From contig NZ_CP071405.1 in NCBI RefSeq assembly GCF_022647325.1, positions 2,418,001 to 2,482,000 on the forward strand: DNA of 64,000 nucleotides, given 5' to 3'. Within the stretch, counting starts at the first letter, position 1. Each line of letters opens with the position of its first letter. This DNA is from Pantoea deleyi. Lineage in GTDB: Bacteria > Pseudomonadota > Gammaproteobacteria > Enterobacterales > Enterobacteriaceae. Both the position numbers and the translations under genes were made by a program. The notes under the pieces were generated by a model. The model was not told the origin of the DNA. It was given only the letters and a program-made list of their open reading frames with translations, and searched no databases. Shown here in pieces: positions 21,997-31,362 of the stretch.

Positions 21997-22700
21997 TACA
22001 CCGCTCCTGCCAGAGTGAGCTGGTCGCTTAACTGGCCGTCGCGCATCTCCATCTGACGCGTCATCCGTTTTGCCAGCATCAGATCGTGGGTCACCACCAG
22101 AAACGCGGTGCCCTGACGGACGTTCAGTTCGCCCAGCAGTTCAAAGATGGCATCGGCGTTGCGTGCATCCAGATTACCGGTCGGCTCATCCGCCATCACC
22201 AGCCGCGGACGGTTCACCAGCGCGCGGGCAATCGCGACACGCTGACGCTCTCCGCCCGACAGTTCAGACGGCCGGTGGGCGGCGCGATGATCCAGCCCGA
22301 CCGCAGCCAGCATCTCCCGCGCACGCGCCTGCGCTTCCGCTTTCGCAATTTTGCCAATCAGCAGCGGCATCGCCACGTTCTCCAGCGCGCTGAAGTCCGG
22401 CAGCAGATGGTGGAACTGATAGATAAAGCCCAGCTCGCGGTTGCGCAGCTCCGCTTTGGCCGAGGAGGACATGGCATTCAGTGACTGACCGTCAAACACC
22501 ACGTCGCCCGAGGTCGGCGCGTCCAGGCCACCGAGCAGATGCAGCAGCGTACTTTTACCGGAACCGGAGCTGCCGACGATCGCCGTCAGTTCGCCGGGCT
22601 GGAGGCTGAAAGCCACATTGCGCAGCACATCGGTCTGCACGCTGCCTTCCTGATAGCGTTTGCACAGGTCGCGGCACTGCAACAAAGGAGAGTTACTCAT
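21996..22700 (-). CDS. lolD: Lipoprotein release ATPase LolD
   Basis: ATPase of LolCDE, 234 residues. The start at 22700 ([12 protein letters not shown]) is preferred over an upstream frame start because it fits E. coli LolD length and overlaps lolC by only 8 bases. Walker [10 protein letters not shown], signature [15 protein letters not shown], Walker [13 protein letters not shown] and H-loop VVTHD are complete. Confidence 0.97.
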   Translation of the reverse strand: MSNSPLLQCRDLCKRYQEGSVQTDVLRNVAFSLQPGELTAIVGSSGSGKSTLLHLLGGLDAPTSGDVVFDGQSLNAMSSSAKAELRNRELGFIYQFHHLLPDFSALENVAMPLLIGKIAKAEAQARAREMLAAVGLDHRAAHRPSELSGGERQRVAIARALVNRPRLVMADEPTGNLDARNADAIFELLGELNVRQGTAFLVVTHDLMLAKRMTRQMEMRDGQLSDQLTLAGAV

Positions 22701-23892
22701 AACGTAAAGCCTCAGCAGGTTGAACGGCGGCAGCGCGCCACGAAGGATAGAGCGTAGACAACAGCGCAACGATCATCGCGCTGAGGGCGATGGTAATCAC
22801 CTGCCACGGATTAATATCTACCGGCAGCGCGGCGCCATCGAGGAACAGGCCAATCACCGGCATTAAATTGTTGAGCTGGCTGGCCAGCAGCACGCCCAGC
22901 AGCGTACCGAGCAGCGTGCCGATAATCCCGGCGCTGGCGCCCTGCACCATAAAGACAGCGACAATCTGCCGGCGCGTCAGGCCCTGCGTCTGCAGGATCG
23001 CCACTTCGCCCTGCTTCTCCATGATCAGCAGGCCCAGCGAGGTGATGATGTTAAACGCCGCCACCGCGATGATCAGGCTCAGCAGCAGGCCCATCATATT
23101 CTTCTCCATGCGCACCGCCTGGAAGAGATCGCCTTTGCGCTCACGCCAGTCTTTCCAGACCAGCCCCGCAGGCAGGCTCTGCTGACTCAGGCTGTCCACC
23201 GACAGCGGCTTGTCGAGCCAGAGACGCCAGCCGGTGATGTTTCCGGCCGGATAGCGCATCACGCGTGACGCATCCTGAAGATTGACCAGGATCTGATAAC
23301 CATCGACTTCGCTGTTCGCCGCGTAGGTGCCCGCCACGGTAAACAGACGCTGGCTCGGCACGCGCCCCATCGGCGTAAACTGGCTGACCGACGGCACCAT
23401 CAGACGCAGCTGATCGCCCCGTTTTACGCCCAGCTGCGACGCGAGCTGTTCGCCGAGGATCACGTTGTACTGTCCGGGCTGCAGCACGCTCTGCAGGGTG
23501 TTCACCAGGAATGGCGTCAGCGGATCTTTTTCATCAGGATTGATACCCAGCATCACGCCCACGGCGACGCTGTGCGGACTTTGCAGCACCACGCTGGCGG
23601 TCGTCAGCGGTGCGGTACGGCTGACGCCCTGCAGGTTCAGCGAGGCAGCGGGTTGCTGCTGCGGATTGAGGCTGCCTTTGTCGCTGGTGATCAGCGCCTG
23701 AGGCATCAGGCCAAGAATGTTGCCTTCGAGTTCACGCTCAAAACCGTTCATCACCGAGAGTACGGTCACCATCGCCAGCACGCCGAGCGTAATGCCAATC
23801 GTTGAGAGCCAGGAGACAAAGCGACCGAAGCGATCCGATGCTCGTCCGCGCATGTAACGCAGACCGATAAATAGCGCGACAGGTTGATACAT
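22693..23892 (-). CDS. lolC: Lipoprotein release permease LolC
   Basis: Membrane subunit of LolCDE that recruits LolA. The start at 23892 ([20 protein letters not shown]) gives 399 residues, as in E. coli; the extra 42 codons upstream show no family similarity. A helix near the N-terminus ([20 protein letters not shown]), periplasmic domain, and three C-terminal helices with [18 protein letters not shown]. First gene of the lol operon. Confidence 0.96.
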   Translation of the reverse strand: MYQPVALFIGLRYMRGRASDRFGRFVSWLSTIGITLGVLAMVTVLSVMNGFERELEGNILGLMPQALITSDKGSLNPQQQPAASLNLQGVSRTAPLTTASVVLQSPHSVAVGVMLGINPDEKDPLTPFLVNTLQSVLQPGQYNVILGEQLASQLGVKRGDQLRLMVPSVSQFTPMGRVPSQRLFTVAGTYAANSEVDGYQILVNLQDASRVMRYPAGNITGWRLWLDKPLSVDSLSQQSLPAGLVWKDWRERKGDLFQAVRMEKNMMGLLLSLIIAVAAFNIITSLGLLIMEKQGEVAILQTQGLTRRQIVAVFMVQGASAGIIGTLLGTLLGVLLASQLNNLMPVIGLFLDGAALPVDINPWQVITIALSAMIVALLSTLYPSWRAAAVQPAEALRYE

Positions 23893-24140
23893 GGAATTCA
23901 GTAAGCCGTTGCCTGAAAATAGGTAGTGGGATGATAAAGGAGCGGCTGGCTTTATGAAACCTCTAACCCTCTGAGTCGGCAGCAAAGTTGCATCAGAATG
24001 CGTCACCTTCAGCGTCAAAGCAGCGGAATAGCCGATAAAGCCGTCGCTTATTGGCGGATTATTCCCCGCACCTGCGGCTAGACTACACTCAGTAACAGAG
24101 TAAAGGGTGAGTCATCACCGGGAGAGAGAGGGGTGCGATC

Positions 24141-24350
24141 ATGTCGAAATTTTCCAAAGGCAGCATCGTCAAACATCGATCCGGCGAGACCAGAGGCGAG
24201 ATTATCAACGTCTTTGAACTGCGGGATGCCCCCGTCGGGTACTACGTAAAGTGGGACGACGGCAATCTCAGCTACCACCCTGAGCAGGAGTTATCCTGGG
24301 CCAATATCGACCGGCCACGCATGCATTACACACAGCAATCCATAAAATAA
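24141..24350 (+). CDS. Small protein of unknown function (69 aa)
   Basis: Divergent from lolC and followed by a terminator, so it is a stand-alone transcript. The sequence (KGSIVKHRSGETRGEI, then GYYVKWDDGNLSYHPEQEL) looks like a small SH3-type beta barrel of the kind found in YodC/DUF2158-like proteins, but I cannot assign a family. No signal peptide or membrane segment. AGAGAGAGG at 24123-24131 may act as a ribosome binding site. Confidence 0.65.
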   Translation: MSKFSKGSIVKHRSGETRGEIINVFELRDAPVGYYVKWDDGNLSYHPEQELSWANIDRPRMHYTQQSIK

Positions 24351-24365
24351 TCTGCCCGTTTAACC

Positions 24366-24395
24366 CCGTCGCTGCATGGCGACGGTGGTTTTCTC
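24366..24395 (+). terminator. Terminator of the 69-aa gene
   Basis: CCGTCGC (24366-24372) pairs with GCGACGG (24379-24385), followed by tggttttctctgttt. Lies 15 bases after the stop codon. Confidence 0.7.
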
Positions 24396-24575
24396 TGTTT
24401 CCTTTCCAGTCTGCGTCTATCCTCTTCTTATCCGCTTCGTTACCGCCGACACCCGGTAAGGGCTGAACGCCCGGCTTCAGCGCGGTGCGGCAGGAAAATT
24501 GTGCCGCAAAGGTGATCCCCCTGACATAATATGGAATGATTACGTCCTGGAAAAATGGAGCAACCCCGAGATCCC

Positions 24576-27500
24576 ATGTCCGAACAGACTCGTTATACCC
24601 TGCCCGTTAAATCCGGCGATCTCCGCCAGCTCGGCCAGCTCACAGGCGCTGCACATGCGGTAGAGTGTGCCAGCATTACCGAACGCCACGCCGGTCCGGT
24701 CCTGATGATTACCCCCGATACCCAGACTGCGCTGCGACTGCTGGATGAGATCCGCCAGTTTACCGATCTGCCGGTAGCCTACCTCGCCGACTGGGAAACG
24801 CTGCCGTATGACAGTTTTTCTCCGCATCAGGATATTATCTCGGCCCGTCTGTCGACCCTCTATCAGCTGCCCGTGATGCAGAACGGTATGCTGATCATGC
24901 CGGTCAATACGCTGATGCAGCGCGTCTGCCCGCACAGTTTCCTGCATGGCCATGCGCTGGTCATGAAGCAGGGGCAGAAACTGTCACGCGATCGGCTGCG
25001 CGACCAGCTGGAGCAGGCGGGCTACCGCCATGTGGATCAGGTGATGGAGCACGGGGAATATGCCACCCGCGGCGCCCTGCTCGACCTCTTCCCGATGGGC
25101 AGCGATCAGCCCTACCGTATCGACTTCTTTGATGATGAGATCGACAGCCTGCGCCTTTTTGACGTCGACACCCAGCGCACGCTGGAGGCGGTCGCCGAAA
25201 TCAACCTGCTGCCCGCGCATGAGTTTCCCAGCGACAAAGCCGCCATTGAGCTGTTCCGCAGCCGCTGGCGTGAAATGTTCGATGTGCGCCGTGAATCGGA
25301 GCATGTCTATCAGCAGGTCAGTAAAGGCACGCTGCCGGCAGGCATCGAATACTGGCAGCCGCTCTTTTTCGAGCAGCCATTGCCCAGCCTGTTCAGCTAC
25401 CTGCCCGATAACACCCTGATCGTGAACTGTGGCGATCTCGAAGGCAGCGCCAGCCGCTTCTGGCAGGATGCCGAAGCGCGCTATGAGAATCGGCGCGTCG
25501 ACCCGATGCGTCCGCTGCTGGAGCCGGTGACCCTGTGGCTGCGCCCGGATGCGTTAATGGGCGAGCTGAAAGCCTGGCCGCGCATTCAGATGACCAGCGA
25601 GATGCTGCCCGCGAAAGCGGCCAATACCAACCTCGGCTACACCCCGCTGCCGGATCTTGCCATTCAGGCGCAGGCCAAAGCGCCGCTCGACCATCTGCGT
25701 CAGTTTATCGAGACCTTCAGCGGTGCCGTCGTCTTCTCGGTAGAGAGCGAAGGCCGCCGTGAGAGCCTGCAGGAGCTGCTGGCGCGGATTAAGCTGCGTC
25801 CTCAGCCGGTGCATCGCTTCGATGAAAACGGCGACGACCGGTTCACGCTGATGATCGGGGCCAGCGAACGCGGTTTTATTGACACTCAGGGCAACCGGGC
25901 GCTGATTTGTGAGAGCGATCTGCTGGGCGAGCGCGTCAGCCGTCGCCGTCAGGATACCCGCCACACCATCAATCCGGACATTCTGATCCGCAACCTGGCG
26001 GAACTGCACCCCGGCCAGCCGGTGGTGCACCTGGAGCACGGCGTAGGACGATACATCGGCCTGACCACGCTGGAGGCGGGCGGCATTGAGGCGGAATACC
26101 TGATGCTCTCTTACGCCAATGACGCCAAACTCTATGTGCCGGTTTCCTCGCTGCACCTGATCAGCCGCTATGCGGGCGGTGCGGACGATAACGCGCCCCT
26201 GCACAAGCTGGGCAGCGACGCCTGGTCACGCGCACGGCAGAAAGCGGCAGAGAAAGTGCGCGATGTCGCGGCTGAGCTGCTGGATATTTATGCCCAGCGC
26301 GCCGCCAAAGCGGGCTTTGCCTTTAAGCACGACCGTGAGCAGTATCAGCTGTTCTGTGAGAGTTTCCCGTTTGAGACGACTCCAGACCAGGCGCAGGCAA
26401 TCAATGCGGTACTGAGCGATATGTGCCAGCCGCTGGCGATGGACCGTCTGGTATGTGGCGACGTCGGTTTCGGTAAAACCGAAGTGGCGATGCGCGCGGC
26501 GTTTCTGGCGATCGAGAACCATAAGCAGGTCGCCGTGCTGGTGCCGACCACCCTGCTGGCCCAGCAGCATTACGACAACTTCCGCGATCGCTTCGCCAAC
26601 TGGCCGGTTCGCATTGAGATGCTTTCCCGTTTCCGCACCGCCAAAGAGCAGGCGCAGGTGCTGGAACAGGCCAGCGAGGGCAAGATCGACATCCTGATCG
26701 GCACCCACAAGCTGCTGATGAGCGACCTGAAATGGCACGATCTCGGTCTGCTGATTGTCGATGAGGAGCACCGCTTCGGGGTCCGCCATAAAGAGCGGAT
26801 CAAGGCGATGCGGGCCGATGTGGATATCCTGACGCTCACCGCCACGCCGATTCCGCGTACCCTGAATATGGCGATGAGCGGCATGCGCGATCTCTCCATT
26901 ATCGCCACGCCGCCGGCCCGTCGTTTAGCGGTGAAGACCTTCGTCCGCGAATATGATGACCTGGTGATCCGCGAAGCGATCCTGCGTGAGGTGCTGCGTG
27001 GCGGCCAGGTTTACTACCTCTATAACGACGTTGAAAATATTGAGAAAGCGGCGCAGCGCCTGAGCGAGCTGGTGCCGGAAGCGCGGGTGGCGATCGGCCA
27101 CGGCCAGATGCGTGAGCGCGAGCTGGAGCGGGTGATGAACGATTTCCATCATCAGCGTTTCAACGTGCTGGTCTGCACCACCATTATCGAAACCGGGATC
27201 GACATTCCGACCGCGAACACCATCATCATCGAACGGGCCGACCACTTTGGTCTGGCCCAGCTGCACCAGCTGCGCGGGCGCGTCGGGCGTTCGCATCATC
27301 AGGCCTATGCCTGGCTGTTAACGCCGCATCCAAAGGCGATGACCGCCGATGCGCATAAACGCCTTGAGGCGATCGCCTCGCTGGAAGATCTGGGCGCCGG
27401 TTTTGCGCTGGCGACCCATGATCTGGAGATTCGCGGCGCGGGCGAGCTGCTGGGTGATGAGCAGAGCGGCCAGATGGAGACGCTGGGCTTCACGCTCTAC

Positions 27501-28019
27501 ATGGAGCTGCTGGAGAATGCGGTCGAGGCGCTGAAAGCGGGACGCGAGCCGTCGCTGGAAGATCTTACCAGCAATCAGACCGAGGTGGAGCTGCGCATGC
27601 CTGCGCTGCTGCCGGAGAGCTTTATCCCCGATGTCAGCACCCGCCTTTCACTCTACAAACGCATTGCCAGCGCGGAAAGTGAAGAGGAGCTGCAGGAGCT
27701 GAAGGTCGAGATGATCGACCGCTTCGGCCTGCTGCCGGATGCGGCGCGCAACCTGCTGGATGTGGCGATTATCCGCCTGCAGGCGCAAACCGTGGGACTG
27801 CGTAAGATCGAAGCCAGCGACAAAGGCGGTTATTTCGATTTTGCGCCGCAGAACAAGGTGGATCCGGCCTGGCTGATCGGCCTGCTGCAGAAGGAACCGC
27901 AGCAGTGGAAGCTGGATGGCCCGACGCGACTGCGTTTCACCCGTGAACTGTCAGAAAGAAAGCTGCGGATGGAGTGGGTGCAGGGCTTTGTCTCACAACT
28001 GGCTGAGCATCAGGTCTGA
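24576..28019 (+). CDS. mfd: Transcription-repair coupling factor Mfd
   Basis: Releases RNA polymerase stalled at DNA damage and recruits UvrA. The start at 24576 (MSEQTRYTLPVKSGD) matches E. coli Mfd and gives 1147 residues (1148 in E. coli); an in-frame start 21 bases upstream is less likely. Domain order: UvrB-homology module (about 1-335), RNA polymerase-interacting domain (about 475-545, starting near PVVHLEHGVGRYIG), then the translocase with GDVGFGKTEVA, DEEHRFG, TATPIPRT and QLRGRVGRS, and the C-terminal UvrA-masking domain. Confidence 0.98.
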   Translation: MSEQTRYTLPVKSGDLRQLGQLTGAAHAVECASITERHAGPVLMITPDTQTALRLLDEIRQFTDLPVAYLADWETLPYDSFSPHQDIISARLSTLYQLPVMQNGMLIMPVNTLMQRVCPHSFLHGHALVMKQGQKLSRDRLRDQLEQAGYRHVDQVMEHGEYATRGALLDLFPMGSDQPYRIDFFDDEIDSLRLFDVDTQRTLEAVAEINLLPAHEFPSDKAAIELFRSRWREMFDVRRESEHVYQQVSKGTLPAGIEYWQPLFFEQPLPSLFSYLPDNTLIVNCGDLEGSASRFWQDAEARYENRRVDPMRPLLEPVTLWLRPDALMGELKAWPRIQMTSEMLPAKAANTNLGYTPLPDLAIQAQAKAPLDHLRQFIETFSGAVVFSVESEGRRESLQELLARIKLRPQPVHRFDENGDDRFTLMIGASERGFIDTQGNRALICESDLLGERVSRRRQDTRHTINPDILIRNLAELHPGQPVVHLEHGVGRYIGLTTLEAGGIEAEYLMLSYANDAKLYVPVSSLHLISRYAGGADDNAPLHKLGSDAWSRARQKAAEKVRDVAAELLDIYAQRAAKAGFAFKHDREQYQLFCESFPFETTPDQAQAINAVLSDMCQPLAMDRLVCGDVGFGKTEVAMRAAFLAIENHKQVAVLVPTTLLAQQHYDNFRDRFANWPVRIEMLSRFRTAKEQAQVLEQASEGKIDILIGTHKLLMSDLKWHDLGLLIVDEEHRFGVRHKERIKAMRADVDILTLTATPIPRTLNMAMSGMRDLSIIATPPARRLAVKTFVREYDDLVIREAILREVLRGGQVYYLYNDVENIEKAAQRLSELVPEARVAIGHGQMRERELERVMNDFHHQRFNVLVCTTIIETGIDIPTANTIIIERADHFGLAQLHQLRGRVGRSHHQAYAWLLTPHPKAMTADAHKRLEAIASLEDLGAGFALATHDLEIRGAGELLGDEQSGQMETLGFTLYMELLENAVEALKAGREPSLEDLTSNQTEVELRMPALLPESFIPDVSTRLSLYKRIASAESEEELQELKVEMIDRFGLLPDAARNLLDVAIIRLQAQTVGLRKIEASDKGGYFDFAPQNKVDPAWLIGLLQKEPQQWKLDGPTRLRFTRELSERKLRMEWVQGFVSQLAEHQV

Positions 28020-28065
28020 CACCCTGCCCGCCCGGTGCTGAGCGCCGGGCGGGCGAAACACCATG

Positions 28066-28096
28066 AAAAAGGCGCATCCGGAAGATGCGCCTTTTT
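28066..28096. terminator. Bidirectional terminator between mfd and ycfJ
   Basis: GGCGCATC (28071-28078) pairs with GATGCGCC (28084-28091), flanked by AAAAA and TTTTT. A second GC stem (28026-28035 with 28045-28054) precedes it. It serves mfd on the plus strand and could serve ycfJ on the minus strand. Confidence 0.85.
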
Positions 28097-28143
28097 CATT
28101 ACGTCGTGCTGTGTGGCCGCGAGTGCGGCAAAGCTTTGCCCAA

Positions 28144-28686
28144 TTACGCCTGGTCGCCGTTCAGAATCAGCTGACCATTGCGGTCCAGAGGAATACGCGT
28201 GCCGGGGTCATTTTCCATACGGATTTTGCCCTGCTGGTCGCCTATTTTATAGGTCACGTCATATCCCAGTTTTTTCTCTTGTTTATCATAAACTGTTTTG
28301 CAGCGCTGTTCGGTGGTGGTGTAAGTATCCCGATCCTGCAGTCCGGCCTGGACCTGATTACCGGCATAACCGCCCGCTACCGCACCCGCTACCGTCGCCA
28401 CATCCCTGCCGCGACCGCCACCAAACTGGTGACCCAGCACACCCCCTGCCACTGCACCTAACACCGATCCGGCAAGACGGTTTTCGTCCTGTACGGCCCG
28501 GCGATGCGTCAGGGTGACATTACGGCACTCCTGGCGTGGCTGCCTGATGCTCTCTTTGATAGGCGTTGCAGAAAGTACCTGAGCGTATTGCGGGCCGCGA
28601 TCAAACACGTTCATGCCTGCCACGGCGGCAACACCCAGCGCTGCTGCCACACCAATACCGATACCCGCTAACATTGATTTATTCAC
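28144..28686 (-). CDS. ycfJ: Glycine-zipper 2TM protein YcfJ
   Basis: A 180-residue protein close to E. coli YcfJ over its whole length (SMLAGIGIGVAAALGVAAVA at the N-terminus, then GSVLGAVAGGVLGHQFGGG). The first segment is a membrane anchor or uncleaved signal; two glycine-zipper helices follow (about 83-120). The start is a GTG at 28686 with AGGAGG 8 bases upstream; an in-frame start at 28719 would precede that site. Function unknown; the E. coli homologue is linked to biofilm phenotypes. In E. coli its neighbour is ndh, which here lies 17 kb away. Confidence 0.92.
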   Translation of the reverse strand: MNKSMLAGIGIGVAAALGVAAVAGMNVFDRGPQYAQVLSATPIKESIRQPRQECRNVTLTHRRAVQDENRLAGSVLGAVAGGVLGHQFGGGRGRDVATVAGAVAGGYAGNQVQAGLQDRDTYTTTEQRCKTVYDKQEKKLGYDVTYKIGDQQGKIRMENDPGTRIPLDRNGQLILNGDQA

Positions 28687-29049
28687 AGGAAGTTCCTCCT
28701 GAAAAGTGTTACCGCGCATTCCTGCCGTAAAGCATCCTCGTTGACGGAGGTCTAACCGGCGTGCGCGACGCGCCGTGTTTGTTGGGATGAAGTTTTACAG
28801 ATGGACCGAAATTGCAACATCAGATAAATGGAAGAAATTGGTCACTTTGCTTTCAGGACCAGTTTTTAGGAGAGTTCTGAGGTGCAGAAAGTTTTTACTG
28901 TTATCGATTTAAGCCAGAAATTTAACCAATAAAATCAATATTATAAATCTTTGTTAAGTGCTATAAAGAAGCTGACTGCCTGTTCTGGCAACCGCATTTC
29001 CATCGCTACCTGTAACCAGGTTACTGACTATGCCGTAAAAGTGAAGATT
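28687..29049. other. Intergenic region at the left border of the island
   Basis: No gene supported. From about 28800 the base composition turns AT-rich, which marks the change from core genome to island. Contains the ycfJ promoter region. No tRNA gene or attachment-site repeat is visible. Confidence 0.45.
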
Positions 29050-29079
29050 CATTCCTGAAGCAACCAGGCTTCAGGAATG
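29050..29079 (-). terminator. Hairpin after the truncated lipoprotein gene
   Basis: A perfect 11-bp inverted repeat: CATTCCTGAAG (29050-29060) with CTTCAGGAATG (29069-29079). It lies 14 bases beyond the stop at 29093 on the minus strand. The T-run is weak. Confidence 0.6.
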
Positions 29080-29092
29080 AAGGAAGAGGAAA

Positions 29093-29457
29093 CTAATCAA
29101 AAATACTCTTTGACGGGCATTCCTTCACATCGCCCCAGCCCACTACGGCGCCATCCGGGGTGAGATTTTTGATGGACACGCTATCGCCTGCATATTCAGA
29201 GCCTCTGACCACAATATCGTAGTCATGGTTGGCCTGAGGAATAAATTCAGCAGTGGCAGATTTTTGAGTGTTCTGATAGTACCCAGTCTCAGTCCAGTAG
29301 TGGATGACCCGAATCATTTGTCCCGGTTTCAGGGTGAACTCATTGATGAAAGCACCATTATTATCAGATGAGGCTGGCATACCTATTCTTTTATTCCCTG
29401 TGACAGGGATACCCAGAATCGCAAAGCCAGAAGTAATACGGCGTTCCAGTACTTTTT
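29093..29457 (-). pseudogene. 3' remnant of a lipoprotein-family gene cut by IS1
   Basis: The frame is open right up to the IS1 border at 29457 (reading KVLERRITSGFAILGIPVTG) and continues through GMPASSDNNGAFINEFTLKP to a stop at 29093. It has no start of its own near the border, so the 5' end was lost at the insertion. It resembles the C-terminal half of the lipoprotein at 30808-31362: both have an IGMP motif, a Phe/Tyr-rich strand pattern, then AxxDYD/AGKDYEF and a late Asp-Gly turn. The internal ATG at 29380 could still yield a 95-residue piece, but it would lack any export signal. Function of the family unknown. Confidence 0.6.
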
Positions 29458-29515
29458 GGTAATGCCTCTGAATGGTTGGATCTTATGATATCCTGCCGTT
29501 ATTTGAGGTGTTTTC

Positions 29516-29773
29516 ATGGCTACCGTAACAGTCCACTGCCCCCGCTGTAATTCAGATGAAGTTTACCGACATGGACTCAGCCCGACCAAACGTGAGAGAT
29601 TCCGCTGCCAGTGTTGGCACCGTGTATTCCAGCTTTCTTATCGCTATGAAGCCAGAAAACCGGGAGTCAAAGAGCAAATCATTGATATGACTCATAACGG
29701 GTCAGGTATCCGAGATACCGCCAGAACACTAAAAATCGGTATCAACACAGTCATTCGGGCTTTAAAAAACTGA
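29516..29773 (+). CDS. insA: InsA-like protein with broken zinc finger
   Basis: An 85-residue InsA homologue, the DNA-binding regulator of IS1 and N-terminal part of the InsAB' transposase. The first zinc pair is C8-x-x-C11; the second should be C31-x-x-C34, but residue 34 is Trp here (RCQCWHRVF) and Cys in copy 2. The change is one base (TGG for TGT). Loss of a zinc ligand probably impairs DNA binding of both InsA and the fusion transposase from this copy. Confidence 0.9.
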   Translation: MATVTVHCPRCNSDEVYRHGLSPTKRERFRCQCWHRVFQLSYRYEARKPGVKEQIIDMTHNGSGIRDTARTLKIGINTVIRALKN

Positions 29774-30210
29774 CACCCCGCCGGATTACCTCTTCTCCGG
29801 TCGCTCATGCCGACGTAGCGCTTATCTGTGAACTCGATGAGCAGTGGGCCTTTGTTGGCAGTAAAGCCCTACAACACTGGCTATGGTACGCTTACAACAC
29901 CAAAACAGGCGGCGTACTGGCCTACACCTTCGGTCCGCGTACAAATGAGACCTGCAGGGAGCTATTGGCTCTGTTAACACCGTTCAGCATTGGTATGATA
30001 ACCAGTGACAACTGGGGAAGCTATGCCAGAGAAGTCCCGAAGGAGAAGCACCTGACGGGCAAGATTTTTACGCAACGCATTGAGCGTAACAACCTGGCAC
30101 TCCGCACCCGGATTAAGCGTCTGGCCCGCAAAACGATTTGCTTCTCACGCTCCATCGAAATCCACGAAAAAGTCATCGGCTCATTCATCGAAAAGTATAT
30201 GTTCTACTAA
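29770..30210 (+). CDS. insB: InsB part of the IS1 transposase (via -1 frameshift)
   Basis: Reached by a -1 shift at the heptamer 29764-29770 (A AAA AAC), giving an InsAB' fusion of about 231 residues from 29516, the usual IS1 transposase size. The catalytic part is intact: CELDEQWAFVGSK, then TSDNWGSYAREV, and ERNNLALRTRIKRLARKT near the end. Identical to copy 2. The transposase of this copy still carries the C34W change through its InsA part. Confidence 0.88.
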   Translation: MTPRRITSSPVAHADVALICELDEQWAFVGSKALQHWLWYAYNTKTGGVLAYTFGPRTNETCRELLALLTPFSIGMITSDNWGSYAREVPKEKHLTGKIFTQRIERNNLALRTRIKRLARKTICFSRSIEIHEKVIGSFIEKYMFY

Positions 30211-30340
30211 TTGGAAGCATTACCGAGAGTTATAGTTTAAAGTGGGACTTTGGCTCCAGACTACTGTTTCTTCTCATTATAAAATACTTTTTCCGTGCTG
30301 ATGATAATATGACCAGTTTCGGAATGACATAAAAATTTCT

Positions 30341-30370
30341 CGCCTGGACATTCGTAAGAATGTTCAGGCG
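30341..30370 (-). terminator. Terminator of the lipoprotein pair
   Basis: CGCCTGGACATTC (30341-30353) pairs with GAATGTTCAGGCG (30358-30370), 13 bp with one G-T pair and a 4-base loop. On the minus strand it is followed by AGAAATTTTTATG. Lies 38 bases past the stop of the 30409 gene. Confidence 0.75.
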
Positions 30371-30408
30371 AAGATAGGACTCGCCTGAACAAGGATACAC
30401 TCTGAGAA

Positions 30409-30774
30409 TTACTTTTCTACAAAACTCACATCTTTTAAAACCTCTTTACTATTAAATAGTAATGATATTCTTTTTGACTCGCTCAAATTAATAGGGAGCG
30501 GTGCAATGACTGGAACATAAACGGATTCTTTATTATAAAAATAGTGCCACTCTGTCTCTCCATTTTCCTTATTTGTTTCTTGCTGTGGAGGGCCTAAAAC
30601 TTGAAATGCATCCCTCTTTGTGGTTTTCCCAATCACAAAATATTGGCGGTGATTTTTCAGTGTTATTTCCGAAAGAGATTTCTCATAAGATGAACTACCA
30701 TCACTTATGCACCCCGTTAAAAAGATAACGAAAATAAAGATAAATAGTTTTTTAATGAGCTGTCTGGTCTTCAT
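30409..30774 (-). CDS. Lipoprotein, BamE/SmpA-like fold
   Basis: A 121-residue lipoprotein with signal FIFVIFLTGC (lipobox LTGC, Cys22). The mature part has a pattern seen in SmpA/OmlA (BamE-like) domains: a Gly-Lys-Thr turn before a helix (FVIGKTTKRDAFQVLGPPQQ), followed by a Trp-containing strand (TEWHYFYN). It starts 33 bases after the stop of the 30808 lipoprotein, so the two form an operon. AT-rich and foreign-looking next to the core genes. Fold call tentative, role unknown. Confidence 0.7.
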   Translation of the reverse strand: MKTRQLIKKLFIFIFVIFLTGCISDGSSSYEKSLSEITLKNHRQYFVIGKTTKRDAFQVLGPPQQETNKENGETEWHYFYNKESVYVPVIAPLPINLSESKRISLLFNSKEVLKDVSFVEK

Positions 30775-30807
30775 TTTTATCGCGCTTCCTTTCAGGTTAG
30801 TTATGGC

Positions 30808-31362
30808 TTACCAATCACCCTTTCCATAAACATCTTTCGTCTCTATCTTTTTCAGCGTGTAAGCTCCCATCTTCTCATCTTTAACTATTTCATTTGCATG
30901 AAGAATGCAGGAGTCGCGACTTGCGTGTGGATCGTAATTAAATTCATAGTCTTTTCCTGCTTCTAATTTAACTTCGAACATCGCCATGCAAGTACCCATT
31001 AAGGTTGCATCTGTTGTGATGAGGAATCTGGCTCTGCCCGATTTCACATAAACTTCGTAATAATACCCTTCATAATCCGATTTTCTATATGATATTTTCG
31101 GCATGCCAATGTCTTTTGTTGAGTTATAATGCCCCCAGACGCCATGGTAAACGAGTCCGTCATAATATTCAGATCCGAAAGGTCTGACGCCTGTTCCGGT
31201 AACATTACCAATAAATCGAACTCTGGAAACATCTGATAAAACAGTTGGCTCTTTATAGGTTGTTGGTTGTCGAACCTTAAAGCCTTTTAGTAAACTACAA
31301 CCAGAAATTAATGACGCAAGGATGCATATAACAAGGGTTAATTTAAATTTTTTAAAAGACAC
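30808..31362 (-). CDS. Lipoprotein of unknown function
   Basis: A 184-residue lipoprotein. The GTG at 31362 is chosen as start because GGAGGAG lies at 31369-31375 and it gives a compact signal peptide (VSFKKFKLTL, then LASLISGC); a longer frame to 31434 has no such site. The mature domain is Tyr- and Gly-rich with DIGMPKISYRKSDYEGYYYE and AGKDYEFNYDPHASRDSC, beta-rich in look, two Cys that could form a disulfide. A truncated paralogue lies at 29093-29457. Not recognised further. It is enclosed by two IS1 copies together with the 30409 gene. Confidence 0.7.
   Translation of the reverse strand: MSFKKFKLTLVICILASLISGCSLLKGFKVRQPTTYKEPTVLSDVSRVRFIGNVTGTGVRPFGSEYYDGLVYHGVWGHYNSTKDIGMPKISYRKSDYEGYYYEVYVKSGRARFLITTDATLMGTCMAMFEVKLEAGKDYEFNYDPHASRDSCILHANEIVKDEKMGAYTLKKIETKDVYGKGDW

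Larger units (their letters stand above)
29458..30224 (+). mobile_element. IS1-family insertion sequence, copy 1
   Basis: A 767-bp element with imperfect terminal inverted repeats (left GGTAATGCCTCTGAAT, right end reads GGTAATGCTTCCAATT on the other strand). It carries insA and insB in the IS1 arrangement with an A-AAA-AAC slippery heptamer. Identical to copy 2 (31504-32270) except for two bases in insA. No 8-9 bp target duplication is visible around it: left flank gtacttttt, right flank gagagttat. Confidence 0.95.
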
